64,000 bases of DNA from Diphasiastrum complanatum (GCA_029204225.1 CM055099.1:64043614-64107613); one strand, 5' to 3'; positions 52,601-62,035 are shown, counted from the stretch's first letter. The notes: generated by a model not told the origin, from the sequence alone. Numbers and translations: made by a program.

Positions 52601-54694
52601 CAATGGCCAATAACTCCTACATTTAAGTAGATTTTTACTGTTGCCAAAGGAGAACTCAGACTCACACAGTGAAGCGAATTTCTCATGTTTGAGCTATTCA
52701 TTTACATGCTCTACATTTGGTACCATATATGAACACACATCACATACATAACACCACATCAAAGCTATACATAATAAAATGCTGATAATAGTGATCTACT
52801 ACAAACAAGACTCTAGAACCAACTTGACACTTGCAAGTCCTAGAAAAGAGGAGAACTAAGCATTTCCATCAAGGATAATTGTAAGCAGCATAATTATAAG
52901 TTGTAGAAGTTAAAATGCTAGTAGAGCTTCTGCTTATACTAGTCTAGAGACCGCAACCTTCCAAAAAGCTTCTCTTAAGGTTAGGGCATAAGTCGCATCA
53001 AAACGGTGTTCTAGGTCCTTGCCGTTTTAGGATGTGATGCTCATAGATATCTGCGCAATGTATATAAGATCATTGTGGTTGAAAGAGACGTTCCGACCCA
53101 GTACATTCCGGAACGTACTGTACGTTCCAGCCCAAATGGGTCAGAATGGGTTTCTAAGGTTCTAGGAGAGGTTCCCAAAAGATCATTCACATTCGCGGTG
53201 TATTTAGGATACATCGAATTGAGAAATCAAAGATCTATCCAATCATGATGGGATAGTAACCGACACTACAACACAGGCAATCTTTAACCAAAGTCCACCC
53301 ACAAAATCCTACACTATCAACTTAATAATGGACAGAGCCAACCAAATGCTACAGCGTTCCTACTCACTTTGTCGGTGCAAAAGAGTAGCAATAGGTCACA
53401 TGCACAAACCCTAAAGATTAACTAAGCAACACACTCAATAAATCAAGAATACCGAACACTCTAGTGGTCTGAAACCCTTCACGTCAAATTGTGGTCACAA
53501 AGGAAAATGAACCATTGCAAAAATGCACGCATTAAAGTTAATGTTGCAGAATGTTGTATGGCATACCACAGAAATGCAAATGCTGGAATAGCACAAATTA
53601 GGACCAACCATGGCAAATAAAGGCATCAAGATGTGCATCATGCCTGCAGACTACCAAAAAAACAGAAATGTTGCAGACAGAAGATGTCATCGGTCGTATA
53701 GGTCGTATAGACCCCCATAAGAATAACAGTAGTCCCATCAAGGCAGAATAGTACCATAAGGGATCTGATGTAAGACCCAAAATAATTTGCCAAAACAAAT
53801 GTAATACAAGGAAGTGCATTGTGATCATGGATAATGGTAGGGACCAGAATTGCCTGAAGCACCTGACATGTTGAAGGCTTGGGCTAACATATATCCAAGG
53901 GAAACATATAAACTCAAGTGCAATAGTGTGGACACAGAATATCATGTCATGAAGCCCTCCAAAGACATCCATCATGGCCCAACTATTCAAGTGGAACAAA
54001 GCTGCCAGCTTAAGGAGTAGAGGATTCCCCAGTATATATACAAACGAACTGTACAACTTAGACATGCCATTGCGTAACAATAGGGAATAGGCTTGCAGAT
54101 ATATGGCCTATGAATATTGCAGACTTAGTGATAGCCAAGTCAAGATAACTGAATGGAACATCGGCCAGACACGAACAGCAAACCTGGTGTGTAGAAGAAA
54201 CTGTAAAACTCTCAAACGTATAGTGTCATGGACTTTGACGACCATACAAGCATGGAAGTAGACCCTTGAATGGCATGACAGAATAATCAAATATAGCCTA
54301 GATTCTTGATAAGGAGGCATCTTTGAATAATATTGCTAACTGGGATTCTTTATGGTGCTTATGGGCATTCCAAAGAAAAGAAACAACATGTGTCTAATGC
54401 TTCAAGCGTGGAGTAAGAATGTCGCCTCCAAATACTAACAGCGGGACTCTGAAAATGGAGAACCTTGCTGCCACATATCAATGGAGGAACACTATTACCA
54501 ATTACCAACAAAAAGACGCTCGCATTGTGTGCCCCATACCATGCTCCGAGCACTTTCGGTTACTAGGAGAGTTTGCCCTTAGAGGTCCCATACTGCACAA
54601 AGTCAGCACCCACAGAGACGTCATCAGCGTCCATCCTCTACTGAAGTACCTCGTATTACAGACTGGTGTTTGAATGTGTGAGCTTTGGGTGGGT

Positions 54695-54744
<50 letters not shown>

Positions 54745-57700
54745 ATATCTATGTTGCACCAAATTGGCATTCCAGACCCTCATGTTCTGGAACGCTGTTC
54801 CAAAAAACGGCTAGAATTTTTTTTAAACACCCCGCAGAGGCCCATTTTCAGCACACTTCTTGGAGGGGGAAAAACCTTGTGGAGAGAGGAATAGGAGGCC
54901 CAATGGGTAGTGTGAGCACTCTATGTGAAGGCCATGATGAGTGGAAGGTGATTATAGCACATAGAAGAGCGCAAGAGTGACTATGTGGAGATCTGCAAGC
55001 AAAGCAACTTCTTAAAGTTTTTTTTCACCCTTTTCTTCTTTGCTTTGTTCGGAAGCTATAGTGCCTCACTTTCAGTGATTCATGTTGCTAGGATTGGTTG
55101 TAGGGTTGCTAGGGAGAGAGTGATTGCATGTTCCCAGGCTTCTATTTGCATAAGCAGTCACCTTGAGCAACCATGTGGTAGATGCGCGTGAGGCTCTTTT
55201 GCACAATTTTTTCTAGGTGTAGGGTTTAGGGTTTGGTGATTCAGGGTAGGTCTTAGGCATCCATTGGCATTACATTTAGGTCTTAGGTGGCTTTTGGGTT
55301 TTACCTCCCTTTCCATCAAGTTTTCGATCTTTTTTATAGCATCTTGAGAGTTTCTACAGCCATGCTTGTGGCTGGACGAAGCGTGTGAGCGGAGGTGGAT
55401 CTCTTGGAGGGAGACACTGTAGTTTTTACAAGTTCAGGAGCACTTAGATAACATTGCTTGTTTTGCGGTGGTATCTTTTACAGCATGGCGACGAGGATCA
55501 GAGCCCATTTGCTTGGTTTGACCAGGCCAGATGGGCAGACCATGGGCATTGCCCCATGTGTGGCAATTCTTGCACCTGAGAGAGAGCACCTACCTAGCAC
55601 ACATAAGGAGGAGCAGCAGCAACTGGCCTAGGGCATAGATTGGTGGGTAGCTAGGTTCTATTGGCACAAGATCAAGGGCTAGCAGTAGCGGTGCACCTTA
55701 TGGCACAGGGCCATCACTACCTAGTTCATTAGTAGCAGGACCATCATGGCCTAGTTCATCAGCAACAGGCCCATCATGGCCTAGTTCATCGTCGGCAGCA
55801 GCCATAGGGCCATCACGGCCTAGTCCATCAATAGCAAGGCCATCACAGACTTCATCGGCAAGGGCAAGCTCATCATGGCCACCATCAGCAACAACTGCAG
55901 GACCATCATCTACAGAAGAGGCTTTTCCATCAGAGGAATCAGTTAGGGAAGGGCCTACTGAGGGTAGTGGTCCAGGTTCAGCAGAGGCAGCAATTCCTAT
56001 GATGGCTATGAGAGGTGTTGGGGAGAGACCACAGGGTGGAGCACATGCACGCCCTAGAGTCAACCCACGACCACATGTACCTGCACAAGACATGGAAAGC
56101 AGATATCGACAAACCACAGTGCCTACAGGGTGGCAGTAGACACACCATGAGGAAGCAGATATCGACAGACCACAGTGCCTACAGGGTGGCAGTAGACCAC
56201 CATGAGGCAGCCAGTAGACTTACACACTAGTTTTTTTACAATTAATACCTTGCATTAGCCTTGGTCAACACCACGACCTTCTGTGACATGATGAGGGAAG
56301 TTGCAGCTTGTGATGCCACATGGAGACCCCCAACACGCGAGGCTCTTCATACTGACCATTTGAGAGAGGAGTACACATGCATCACGAGAGAGAGCTCAGT
56401 CCCATATGACATGCTTGGGCCACATTTGGTTGCTCTATTCTATCGGATGGGAGGACTGATATTAGGCACACGCCTATTATCAACATATTGGTTTCCTGTT
56501 CGTTGGGCAACATTGAGGTGGGGGAGCAGCAAGTGGTGCAAGTGGTCACCAACAATCCGTGGCTACGGGTGAGATTTGGTTCTACACTCGGCCCCATTTA
56601 TGAGTTTATGGACAACTGAATTTTCATAAGGGAGTTATCTTTTTGTTTAGTTGCAGCTGGTCGCTGCTAACCCAGAACTCAGGTGAAGGCAAATTGCTGG
56701 AAGTCCCTGTCAGGAGGTTCTTTTGTCGGAGCACTGGACCAGGACAGGTCAGATAGAGTGTTTTTCAAGTCCGGGACAAATCTCAGGTGAACTTTAGGAG
56801 AAAAGTAGAGTGCTGAAAAAGACTCGTTCTGCTCATTGGAAGGACTACACTCTAAACACAAGACAGATCGCAGAAGGTTGCGTGGAGTGCCGAGGAAAGT
56901 CAGAATTCCAGCTTGCTGCAGTTCCAGGAGTGCTACAGCTTTTTGCAGATCATTAAGGATGAAGATTCGAGGGTTCATGATAGTATTGCTGATCTGAGGC
57001 AGTAAGCTTATATTAATTCTATCTGGAAAATATAAGCAAGTTATTTTCAGGAAGAAAGAACCGTCAAATTTTCGGAACCATCAAAGAATTTTTGAAGAAC
57101 CATAATATATTGAAGAATTTTACACAAATTCTATGGACCCAGCAAAGATTTTTTAAACAACGAAAATCTTTGTAAAGCCAACAAATTTTATATTGACTCT
57201 TGAATGTCAATGGCAAGTTTAAATGACACGGTACTATCGGAGGCGAGCAAACTTGACAGCACAAATATTTTTCATCTGAAAATTCAAGATGCAAAATATT
57301 CTCATGGACCGAGAATATTGGGATATTGTTCCAACGTTAATCAATCTAGGGCTTTGTTCTTAACAAACAAGCCACATACTTTAAAAATGGATACAGGGGA
57401 ATCAGTGACAAATTATTTTGACGGGTAAAAGATCTTCGACAACTTAGAGTGGTTCAAGAAAGTGTCCAGGATTCAATATTAGTATCCATTATGCTTAATA
57501 GCTTACCACTAGCTTATCAGAATTTTGTCATGATGTCATCTTTACAAGGAACCGGTCTCCCATTGATGAATTGGATGCTATTTTGTTACAAGAAGAGACG
57601 AGCCATCATAATCTCATGAACAAGGAAGATTTTAAAGAACAAGCGTTCATAGCAAAGAAGAAGGGACAAAATTAGAAGAAAGGTGAAAAGTGGATAAAGA

Positions 57701-60700
57701 ACAAGGGGAAGAAAAAGCAGTAAGAGTATTGGGAGAACAATAAATCGAACCAACAAGACGATGAAGACAAGGCAAATTCCACCAAGAAAGGAAAATGCTT
57801 CATTTGCGGTAGCAAGGTACACAAAGGAATGTTGGAAAGACAAGTTCAACAAGAAGAAACAGGCAGAGATTTCTCAAGTGAAAAACAATGCAAACAATCT
57901 CCTTCACCTCTTGATTTCCTCTCCCAAGCTCATCCTCTAAGGAGGCCTGCATACCTATCTAGCCTCTAGAATGAGTACAATTGAGGTACACACTCCCTCT
58001 CGGTGGCAATCCTAGGCTTGTACTTGCCCCTAGAATGTATTCAAACTTGGCCTGCCCATTCTTTCTAGGCAGGAGACCTCTCAACATGTCTGTAGTCAAA
58101 TTGTTCAAACTTTCCTTCAAAGCCATTTGTCCAGCTCTGTATATGGAGCCAATCTTATCTTAATTTTCAGATAGAATACCCAGAAATATCAGATATGCCA
58201 TGCTCAGTTACATTTTCAAACGCATAATGTTAGAACCACAATTTGCAATTTTCACAGATGCCACATACAGGACAAACACGCAAGGCATAACTAAACTTGC
58301 TCCTTAACGGAGATAAGAGAACGGTATGGGAAGTTAGAACCCAGAGCATGTCCACGTAATTATCACAGCACAGAAGTTATAAGCGTACTTGCAAGCTAAT
58401 GCTAACCTAACAAATAATTTGTTAACTAAAACAAATTATTGGGTACTTAAATATATATATCACTAGCCCGACAACAAATATACATTGGTATGTAAATTAT
58501 TTCAACCAAGAAACTGGAACAAAAGACCACAGAAAATAAACGAAACCTTGCAGTATTCCAACCTGCTCTTGCAGAGAAGTCATCGTCTCCAGGATCCAAA
58601 TCCATATCCAGTATCTACACACTCAGCAATTTCAAAAGTTTCAGCTACTAATAGGGAACATCAACCTTGTCCTTAATTCCTTTGGCCTTAATGGAAAGTA
58701 AAAAATCCAAAGTAGCAATTCAGCACATAGTCATAACTGTAGTAGGTCCAAACGAGATTAGCTACAATATATCAACTCTTACCAAAGCTTCAACATCAGA
58801 AAAGTGTGCCAACTCTTCATCACTTGATGCTTCCTCTTCAGCTGCTTGTTTTTGCTTGCCACTGTCTTCCAGGCATTTTTCAGCCTGATTATTTTGTAGC
58901 TGAGCATCACTTGAACAGCCATCATGCTGCACTGTTGTTTGCCCAAATAACTTCGAAGTTGATGTAGTCAAGGGTGTGCAATACGTGGAGACTAAGCTCT
59001 GTGGCTCATGTTGTTTGGCTAAAGAAGCTCCTTTTGCTGTTAAAAATCTGAATGTAAGGGAATTTGTAGTGGATTTGCAGTTTGTTTGGGCCTCAGAAAA
59101 ACATGGATTAAGTAGTTCAGTATCTGACTGCAACAAATTTACAGAGCCACTTCTCTTTGGAGAGTTCTTCCCTCTTTTCTTAGTTGAACCTTCTTTAGCC
59201 TCTACTGATTTTGCCTTAGGCCCAGCAAACCCCCTCCTCATTGGTTCCTCGCATAAATTTGCTGAAAGAAAGTCAAGAGTTGCATTGGTGTGTTCATTAT
59301 CTTGCATCATTTCTGAATTTTCCACAGTTTCGTCTACAGCCTGCAACAAATGAGAGCTCTCGTTAAACTCTGGTGGAATTTGCAGCTCGCTGAGAAATCC
59401 TGACTGATATCCAGATGAAGCAAGAGAGGAGGATGACAGTGATAACGAGGGCGAAGGAGGATCTTCAAAAAAAGGCACATCAGTATCTTCCGTATTTAGT
59501 GTGCAAATCATAAACTCATGGTAGATGGTTGTTCTCATAGAACACTCTTGAAATTCTGATGTACAGAGATCTGGGACAATTTGTTGAGGATCAGCTGCAA
59601 GAATTACACCACCTGAAGCATTATAATCATTCTCTTGATAATTTGTTGTTTCTGAAGCTAAAATAGTATCAGGAAGTTGAAGTGCTAGTTCAGCCGAATC
59701 TTGCCTACTAGCTGCTTCAAAGATCTTTCCAGAAAAATTGATTCCTGCAATAGTTTCGGTAGGAGCATCTTCCGCATCCTTGAAAACACTCACTTCCTCC
59801 TGAGTCTCACAATTATCCTTTGCATTCAACAATAATGTGGAGACTCTTTGATGTGAATCACAAACTTCCTCCAACTTAACTAAATCATTGGGATCCTTTT
59901 TGGTTTCATTTAAGTCGCACCCATGCTCTGATGGAGCGAATACATTTTGTTCCAGGACATCTGATGCTTTTGATGCAACCTCTACCAAATCAGGCGGGGC
60001 CCCAAGAACTCCCGTAGCCCCTTCAGAAGCAAAAAGGCTGACCATTTGTGACAATGTCCAGTCCTCTGTGTCGGGTTTGCCTTCTTTGGAGGAAACACGA
60101 CCTGGTGATTCAACACCTACAACCAGAACAGAGGGAATATCCACTGCAGTTGCTTGGCCATCAGTTGCCTCACCTGCTTCATTATAAGGAAAATCATTTG
60201 GCCCTTCAAAACCATCCTGCATAAACCCATCGATGAAAGAACAAAAAACGCTTTCCTCTTCTAAGCTCCTCCTTTTATAGTATCCCGTCCGCACACTCCT
60301 ATGTCGTCGCTTTTTTGATGTGTCCTGTGAGTCCTTGTGCTTACTTGAAAAGGTCAATTTTGAAGAGCCCAGAATGAGAGCTTCTGCTTCTACCATGCGC
60401 GCAGCAGCTTTTGCTGAGATATCTGGGTCATACAGAAGAGCACGCCATCTCTCCCTTAACTCTCTTATTGTGAAGCGGCGCGAAAACCTCATGGCACCTT
60501 TGGCAAGGGCTTCCATAGCTGCACCTGCCTGAAACCTTACAGTACGAAATTCCATTTCATTATGAGCACAACAGCCAAAAAGGTCTTCACTTCATAGAAT
60601 AATTTCTGAGCATCACATCTAGAAGCTTCATTTAGAAATGCTGAGCAACCTCTAGGCTTCAATATTCTCCAACTTTGGAAGCTAAAAAATAGTCAACAAG

Positions 60701-61947
60701 ATTCTTAACACTTCAAGGTTGAGATCTAACAAGTACACACTCCCTATGGCAGAGCTACCAAAGAAAATCCTTCAAGAGCAATCCAAGATACAGTCCAAAT
60801 GCTAAACCAAGTGCCTGATTTATAAGTCCGCCCAGCAACAATCCATAAGAAATATTATTACCCATTTGATGCCCCAGATCTGACGTGCTGTTTTCAAAAG
60901 TTTTCACAACTAGCCATGACAATGTGACATCCTCCTTAACCACGGAGAGAAAGAGAGAGAAACAAAACAGATGCACCAATTAATTTCTTTCTAAAAGCAT
61001 CTATTACATTAACAGCATGAATTTGCTAAGCAAACTCATCAGATCCGACAGAACATGAACCTCTTGCCACAGAAATGAAGGAATACTAAATGTCAAACAG
61101 CTTATAAATTATTGTGCCTTATGACGCCCGTAATAGAGAAGTGTGCACCCTATTTCTTTACTCCCAAAAGGCCTCTTAAAATCTATAGTGTCCCAAGACT
61201 ATGATAGCAACAAAGCACGCTATCTATTACCTCCATTGAATTCTTCAAGAGGAGGTCATCTTCAACGGTCCACAGGCTAAAATCTGGGCGAGGTCCAGTT
61301 TCAGCCACAACACCAACAGTTTGGACATCTGGAGGAACTTCTGCAGCAATCTTTGCAGCTTTAGCCGTCACAGCATCAGCCTCCTCTACTGCATTCAAAA
61401 CAATGTCCTCAGAGCTTGACACAAAAGGCATTTCCCATTGATAAAAACCCTTTATCTTGTCACAAAGAAAGAACGCAATTACAATGCAAAACGTATAACA
61501 GTTCAAAAGTTTGAGCACTTTTTCATCTTAACAGAGTACATTTGCCAGAAAATCAGAGGAAATTTTGCCTAGAAGCTTAAACCTAAAGATCTTCTGTGAG
61601 CCGTACAACAGAGTATATTTGCCAGAAAATCAGAGGAAATCTTTGCCTAGAAGCTTAAACCTAAAGATCTTGTGTCTACGACTGTGAGCCCTAAGTCTTA
61701 CTAACAAGTATGAGCTTGAAGTAAGACTTCATATATTCTGGTGATTTGAAATGGAGATGCAGTTTGATGCTTTACCTTTCACTGATAACTTCGAAGTCGT
61801 CTTAGTGCGAGAGTCCTTTGCCATTAGAGTTGCTTTCATACGCTTTAGAAGCCCTCTGCTAGCACCTCCGCCTTTTCTCTTGCCAGTTATACCTTCAGCA
61901 GCAGCAGCAGCAGCACTACCTTCGCTTTTAACCAAATCCTGTGACAT
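36614..61947 (-). CDS. MCRS1: MCRS1 / EMB1967-like protein, MCRS_N and FHA domains, eight exons (860 aa)
   Basis: Exons in order on the minus strand are 61947-61776, 61388-61231, 60528-58783, 58614-58563, 52413-52265, 52133-52047, 37901-37773 and 36703-36614. All introns are GT-AG and the 2583-nt sum is in frame. Residues about 97-160 form the MCRS_N domain (WTVEDDLLLKNSME, RFSRRFTIRELRERWR, LLYDPDIS). Residues 160-690 are long, low-complexity and acidic/Ser-rich with a basic KKRRHRS patch. Residues 710-860 carry LIRLEQGA and an FHA domain: Gly763-Arg764, the Ser785-Arg-Arg-Gln788 loop and KNLGRR. Gln where many FHA domains have His is usual in MCRS1 proteins. Human MCRS1 acts in the INO80 and NSL chromatin complexes. 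Arabidopsis EMB1967 is the plant relative. Nuclear function is inferred. Intron 6 is about 14.1 kb. Confidence 0.92.
36704..37772 (-). other. MCRS1-like gene, intron 7 (1.07 kb)
   Basis: It holds a probable DNA-element remnant rich in CCTAGG/CCTAAGG palindromes. Confidence 0.8.
36961..37533. mobile_element. Possible non-autonomous DNA element with CCTAAGGAAC palindromes
   Basis: Both flanks of this 570-bp stretch carry clustered TTCCTAGGAAC, CCTAAGGAAC and TTCCTTAGG motifs. The right end read inward is CATAGATGACCGTTCC, like the CATAG ends of the hAT-like family. The left end is degenerate and no clear duplication was found. Confidence 0.45.
37773..37901 (-). CDS. MCRS1: MCRS1-like gene, exon 7
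   Basis: It codes for residues 789-831, ASIKLKEDGVFYLKNLGRR and then VLYVNNFAIEKSQRA. This is the centre of the FHA domain. The acceptor is GTAGTGCAG and the donor GAG|GTATCT, phase 0. Confidence 0.93.
38980..39240 (-). pseudogene. Antisense copia gag scrap
   Basis: The minus strand encodes NVNQSRILFLTNKLHTLKKD, close to the copia gag at 57.2 kb (NVNQSRALFLTNKPHTLKMD). The two are members of one family. Confidence 0.7.
39314..40000 (+). pseudogene. Ty3/gypsy RT-integrase scrap with internal deletion
   Basis: The plus-strand frames give NVKHRIELISRSGPVSRPP (linker before RT), DGSFRICVDH, FPIP and FIDDILV (the RT catalytic box). This is followed within 30 residues by LYWPNLKNQVEKYVRKC and RQCQVNK, the integrase zinc region, then KWESISTDFVVGV. 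RT thumb and RNase H have been deleted. Stops are frequent. Confidence 0.82.
40097..40599 (-). repeat. Right LTR of the gag-only gypsy element, 503 bp
   Basis: The ends TGTCATGTAC and GTACATGACA are perfect inverted repeats, and the polypurine tract abuts it at 40600. The first 130 bp (plus sense) are repeated at 49921-50053. Confidence 0.88.
40614..41240 (-). other. Internal non-coding tail of the gag-only element
   Basis: No pol motif was found on either strand. A 30-bp tandem repeat lies at 41113-41172. Confidence 0.45.
41113..41172. repeat. 30-bp tandem duplication
   Basis: TATTCTCCCTTGGAATCTCT and 10 more bases occur twice with one difference. Confidence 0.93.
41241..42691 (-). pseudogene. 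Gypsy gag, distal part with a duplicated N-terminal segment
   Basis: The minus strand has LTGPTLIWWHYWMEYEAL and TCTVEEYYLQFTE (42.4-42.63 kb), typical of retrotransposon gag. It then has a second copy of the acidic N-terminal region (42141-42402) also found at 46417-46678, and a Gln-rich tail near 41.26-41.48 kb. Stops are scattered throughout. Confidence 0.65.
42141..42402. repeat. Direct repeat copy 1 (262 bp) of the gag N-terminal region
   Basis: It matches 46417-46678 in the same orientation at roughly 90 percent by eye. Confidence 0.9.
42692..43135 (+). repeat. Left LTR of copia B, 444 bp
   Basis: TGTTAGAATAATAAATG to GGATTCCTACA. Confidence 0.92.
43136..43148 (+). other. Primer-binding site of copia B
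   Basis: TGGTATCAGAGCC directly follows the LTR. It is an exact initiator-Met tRNA complement core. Confidence 0.93.
43149..43767 (+). other. Untranslated leader of copia B
   Basis: About 620 bp between the primer site and the gag start codon. No gene. Confidence 0.7.
43768..44656 (+). pseudogene. Copia B gag, frameshifted
   Basis: It starts MAKESKSIGSLFNEDRLD with a UBN2-type domain (NFSLWCYMIKNLL). TAG at 44020-44022 and a frameshift near 44090 break it. The second half is open and ends with one CCHC knuckle, CHYCKEFGHQIKEC, after a Lys/Gly-rich stretch. Confidence 0.92.
44773..46032 (+). pseudogene. Copia B protease and integrase, truncated
   Basis: The protease site is WVIDSGATHHMT near 44800. 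A TAA at 44989-44991 follows the DVLYVP-like position. The integrase zinc region reads WHARYGNLN ... CEGCILGK, where the second zinc His is replaced by Asn. The core retains FIDDFSR, TDRGGEY and TTPYTPQQNGVAERKNR, so the DDE residues are present. It ends at GYRLFQP, where it fuses into LTR sequence. Confidence 0.93.
46033..46233 (+). repeat. Truncated right LTR of copia B
   Basis: It matches 42939-43135 with a few changes and ends CCTACA before the TTGTT duplication. Confidence 0.9.
46239..46700 (-). pseudogene. Gypsy gag N-terminal part
   Basis: The minus strand starts MDSDLDYELGFDSQVDCEDQ near 46692. It continues with an acidic, Tyr/Asn-rich segment (EEHNDNNSGQYEQRDSYG), then stops. It is interrupted downstream by copia B at 46234. 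Confidence 0.6.
46417..46678. repeat. Direct repeat copy 2 (262 bp) of the gag N-terminal region
   Basis: Partner of 42141-42402. Confidence 0.9.
47285..47958. mobile_element. hAT-like non-autonomous element, copy B (674 bp)
   Basis: The ends CGTAGATGCACA and TGTGCATCTATG match at 11 of 12 positions. The flanking 8-mers AAACGTTG and GAACGTTG match at 7 of 8. Subterminal AACGCGTTTC palindromes, the phrase 'tagcttatggctgaaa', and the GC-rich core GGGGGGCGGTAGCCCCCC (47540-47595) link it to copies A and C. No transposase is present. Confidence 0.82.
48333..48412. repeat. Two long G-runs (13 and 28 G)
   Basis: Uninterrupted G13 at 48333-48345 and G28 at 48385-48412 within a purine-rich 110-bp stretch. 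Confidence 0.9.
48413..49267 (-). other. Leader of the gag-only gypsy element
   Basis: Non-coding. It contains phrases about 'ccataacttcctcaatattgatcc' that recur within the leader and near 11.3 kb. Confidence 0.5.
49268..49279 (-). other. Primer-binding site of the gag-only gypsy element
   Basis: The minus strand reads TGGTATCAGAGC, four bases inside the left LTR end (TGACA at 49284). Confidence 0.85.
49284..50053 (-). repeat. Left LTR remnant of the gag-only element, split by hAT-like copy C
   Basis: 49284-49298 and 49921-50053 together match the inner 145 bp of the right LTR (40097-40233). The outer part is missing. Confidence 0.8.
49299..49920. mobile_element. hAT-like non-autonomous element, copy C (622 bp)
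   Basis: The ends are CATAGTTGCAGCG and TGCAACTATG, with the exact 8-bp duplication TGCCAAAC (49291-49298 and 49921-49928). It inserted in the gypsy LTR, which gives the order of events. It has AACGCGTTTC-type subterminal repeats and the shared 'tagcttatggctgaaatttttttaggg' block. It lacks the GC-rich core and instead has a GA microsatellite at 49614-49638. Confidence 0.9.
50054..52046. other. Proximal part of intron 6 without recognisable genes
   Basis: AT-rich. A 41-bp tandem duplication lies at about 50829-50910. Confidence 0.5.
50829..50910. repeat. 41-bp tandem duplication
   Basis: GCTAAGCTATGAAAGCATCA and the following 20 bases occur twice. Confidence 0.92.
52047..52133 (-). CDS. MCRS1: MCRS1-like gene, exon 6
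   Basis: It codes for residues 760-788, VTIGRFTQDNVVDIDLCKEG and then RANKVSRRQ. It contains the FHA Gly-Arg and the SRRQ loop. The acceptor is TCATACAG and the donor CAG|GTACGG, phase 0. Confidence 0.95.
52265..52413 (-). CDS. MCRS1: MCRS1-like gene, exon 5
   Basis: It codes for residues 710-759, SRRTYKNHRRTLIRLEQG, then MQRTLMLQGAIAILYG and YFITENE. The RLEQGA and ILYG-H--YFI motifs precede the FHA core in MCRS1 proteins. The acceptor is CTGGTACAG and the donor GAG|GTGATT. Confidence 0.95.
54698..54743. repeat. (GT)n microsatellite
   Basis: A 46-bp GT run preceded by GGGT repeats. Confidence 0.96.
55651..56139 (+). other. Ser/Pro-rich open frame in intron 4
   Basis: 162 codons open without an early ATG. 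It encodes repeats of the type AGPSWPSSSATGPSWPSSS and then an Arg/Pro-rich tail. The low complexity comes from a CCATCATGGCCTAGTTCATC minisatellite. A transposon or gene remnant is possible; I recognise no family. Confidence 0.25.
56099..56209. repeat. Tandem duplication, about 56 bp x 2
   Basis: GCAGATATCGACA-ACCACAGTGCCTACAGGGTGGCAG occurs twice with minor changes. Confidence 0.92.
57204..57890 (+). pseudogene. Copia gag fragment in intron 4
   Basis: It contains KLDSTNIFHLKIQ, NQSRALFLTNKPHTLKMD, TGESVTNYF and a half zinc knuckle, CFICGSKVHK. Frameshifts are present throughout. It is related to the scrap at 38.98 kb. Confidence 0.8.
58563..58614 (-). CDS. MCRS1: MCRS1-like gene, exon 4
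   Basis: It codes for residues 693-709, ILDMDLDPGDDDFSARA, a conserved acidic link before the RLEQGA region. The acceptor is GTGTGTAG and the donor GCAG|GTTGGA, phase 1. Confidence 0.9.
58783..60528 (-). CDS. MCRS1: MCRS1-like gene, exon 3 (large central exon)
   Basis: It codes for residues 111-692. It completes the MCRS_N domain (AGAAMEALAKGAMRFSRRF ... RELRERWRALLYDPDIS). Next is the basic KKRRHRSVRTGYYKRR patch, then a long Ser/Glu-rich disordered region ending DEELAHFSDVEAL. The acceptor is GTTTCAG and the donor TTG|GTAAGA, phase 0. Confidence 0.96.
60529..61230 (-). other. MCRS1-like gene, intron 2
   Basis: 702 bp with no element recognised. Confidence 0.85.
61231..61388 (-). CDS. MCRS1: MCRS1-like gene, exon 2
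   Basis: It codes for residues 58-110, EEADAVTAKAAKIAAEVPPD and then PDFSLWTVEDDLLLKNSME. WTVEDDLLLKN opens the MCRS_N domain. The donor is GAG|GTAATA. The acceptor TGAATGCAG at 61389 is the one that fits the phase of exon 1. Coding-like sequence extends further upstream to about 61449 in the same frame, so the true acceptor may lie there. Confidence 0.85.
61389..61775 (-). other. MCRS1-like gene, intron 1
   Basis: 387 bp in the preferred model. It includes an 80-bp near-duplicate ('acagagtacatttgccagaaaatcagaggaaat' occurs twice, 61532 and 61609). Confidence 0.7.
61776..61947 (-). CDS. MCRS1: MCRS1-like gene, exon 1
   Basis: It codes for residues 1-57, MSQDLVKSEGSAAAAAAEG and then a basic segment, KRKGGGASRGLLKRMKA. 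The donor is AAAG|GTAAAG, phase 1. A GA-rich leader lies just upstream. The basic stretch could act in nuclear import. Confidence 0.75.
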
Positions 61948-61981
61948 GAAGCTGATCGAGCCGACCACGCAAAAATGAATG

Positions 61982-62027
61982 CTCTCTCTCTCTCTCTCTA
62001 TCTCCCCAACTATCTCTCTCTCTCTCT
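61982..62027 (-). promoter_or_regulatory. GA-rich 5' leader of the MCRS1-like gene
   Basis: Two (GA)n tracts (minus sense) lie 35-80 nt upstream of the start codon. GA/CT repeats are common in plant 5' UTRs and core promoters. No TATA box was identified. Confidence 0.45.
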
Positions 62028-62035
62028 TACGGTCG

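Larger units (their letters stand above)
52414..58562 (-). other. MCRS1-like gene, intron 4 (6.1 kb)
   Basis: It holds a GT microsatellite, a Ser/Pro-rich open frame with 56-bp tandem repeats, and a copia gag fragment. The stretch 52.5-54.6 kb has only chance-looking frames, including a hydrophobic 160-codon one on the minus strand. Confidence 0.75.

Noticed and set aside
53598-54080. 160-codon hydrophobic ORF on the minus strand
   Set aside because: The composition suggests membrane segments, but there is no motif, splice context or homologue that I recognise, and the surrounding DNA is repetitive. Treated as chance.
55698-56117. 139-codon Asp/Gly-rich minus-strand ORF
   Set aside because: It is the shadow of the minisatellite; the plus-strand frame over the same repeat is longer.
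58976-60532. Plus-strand ORFs opposite MCRS1 exon 3
   Set aside because: Antisense shadows of a long real exon.
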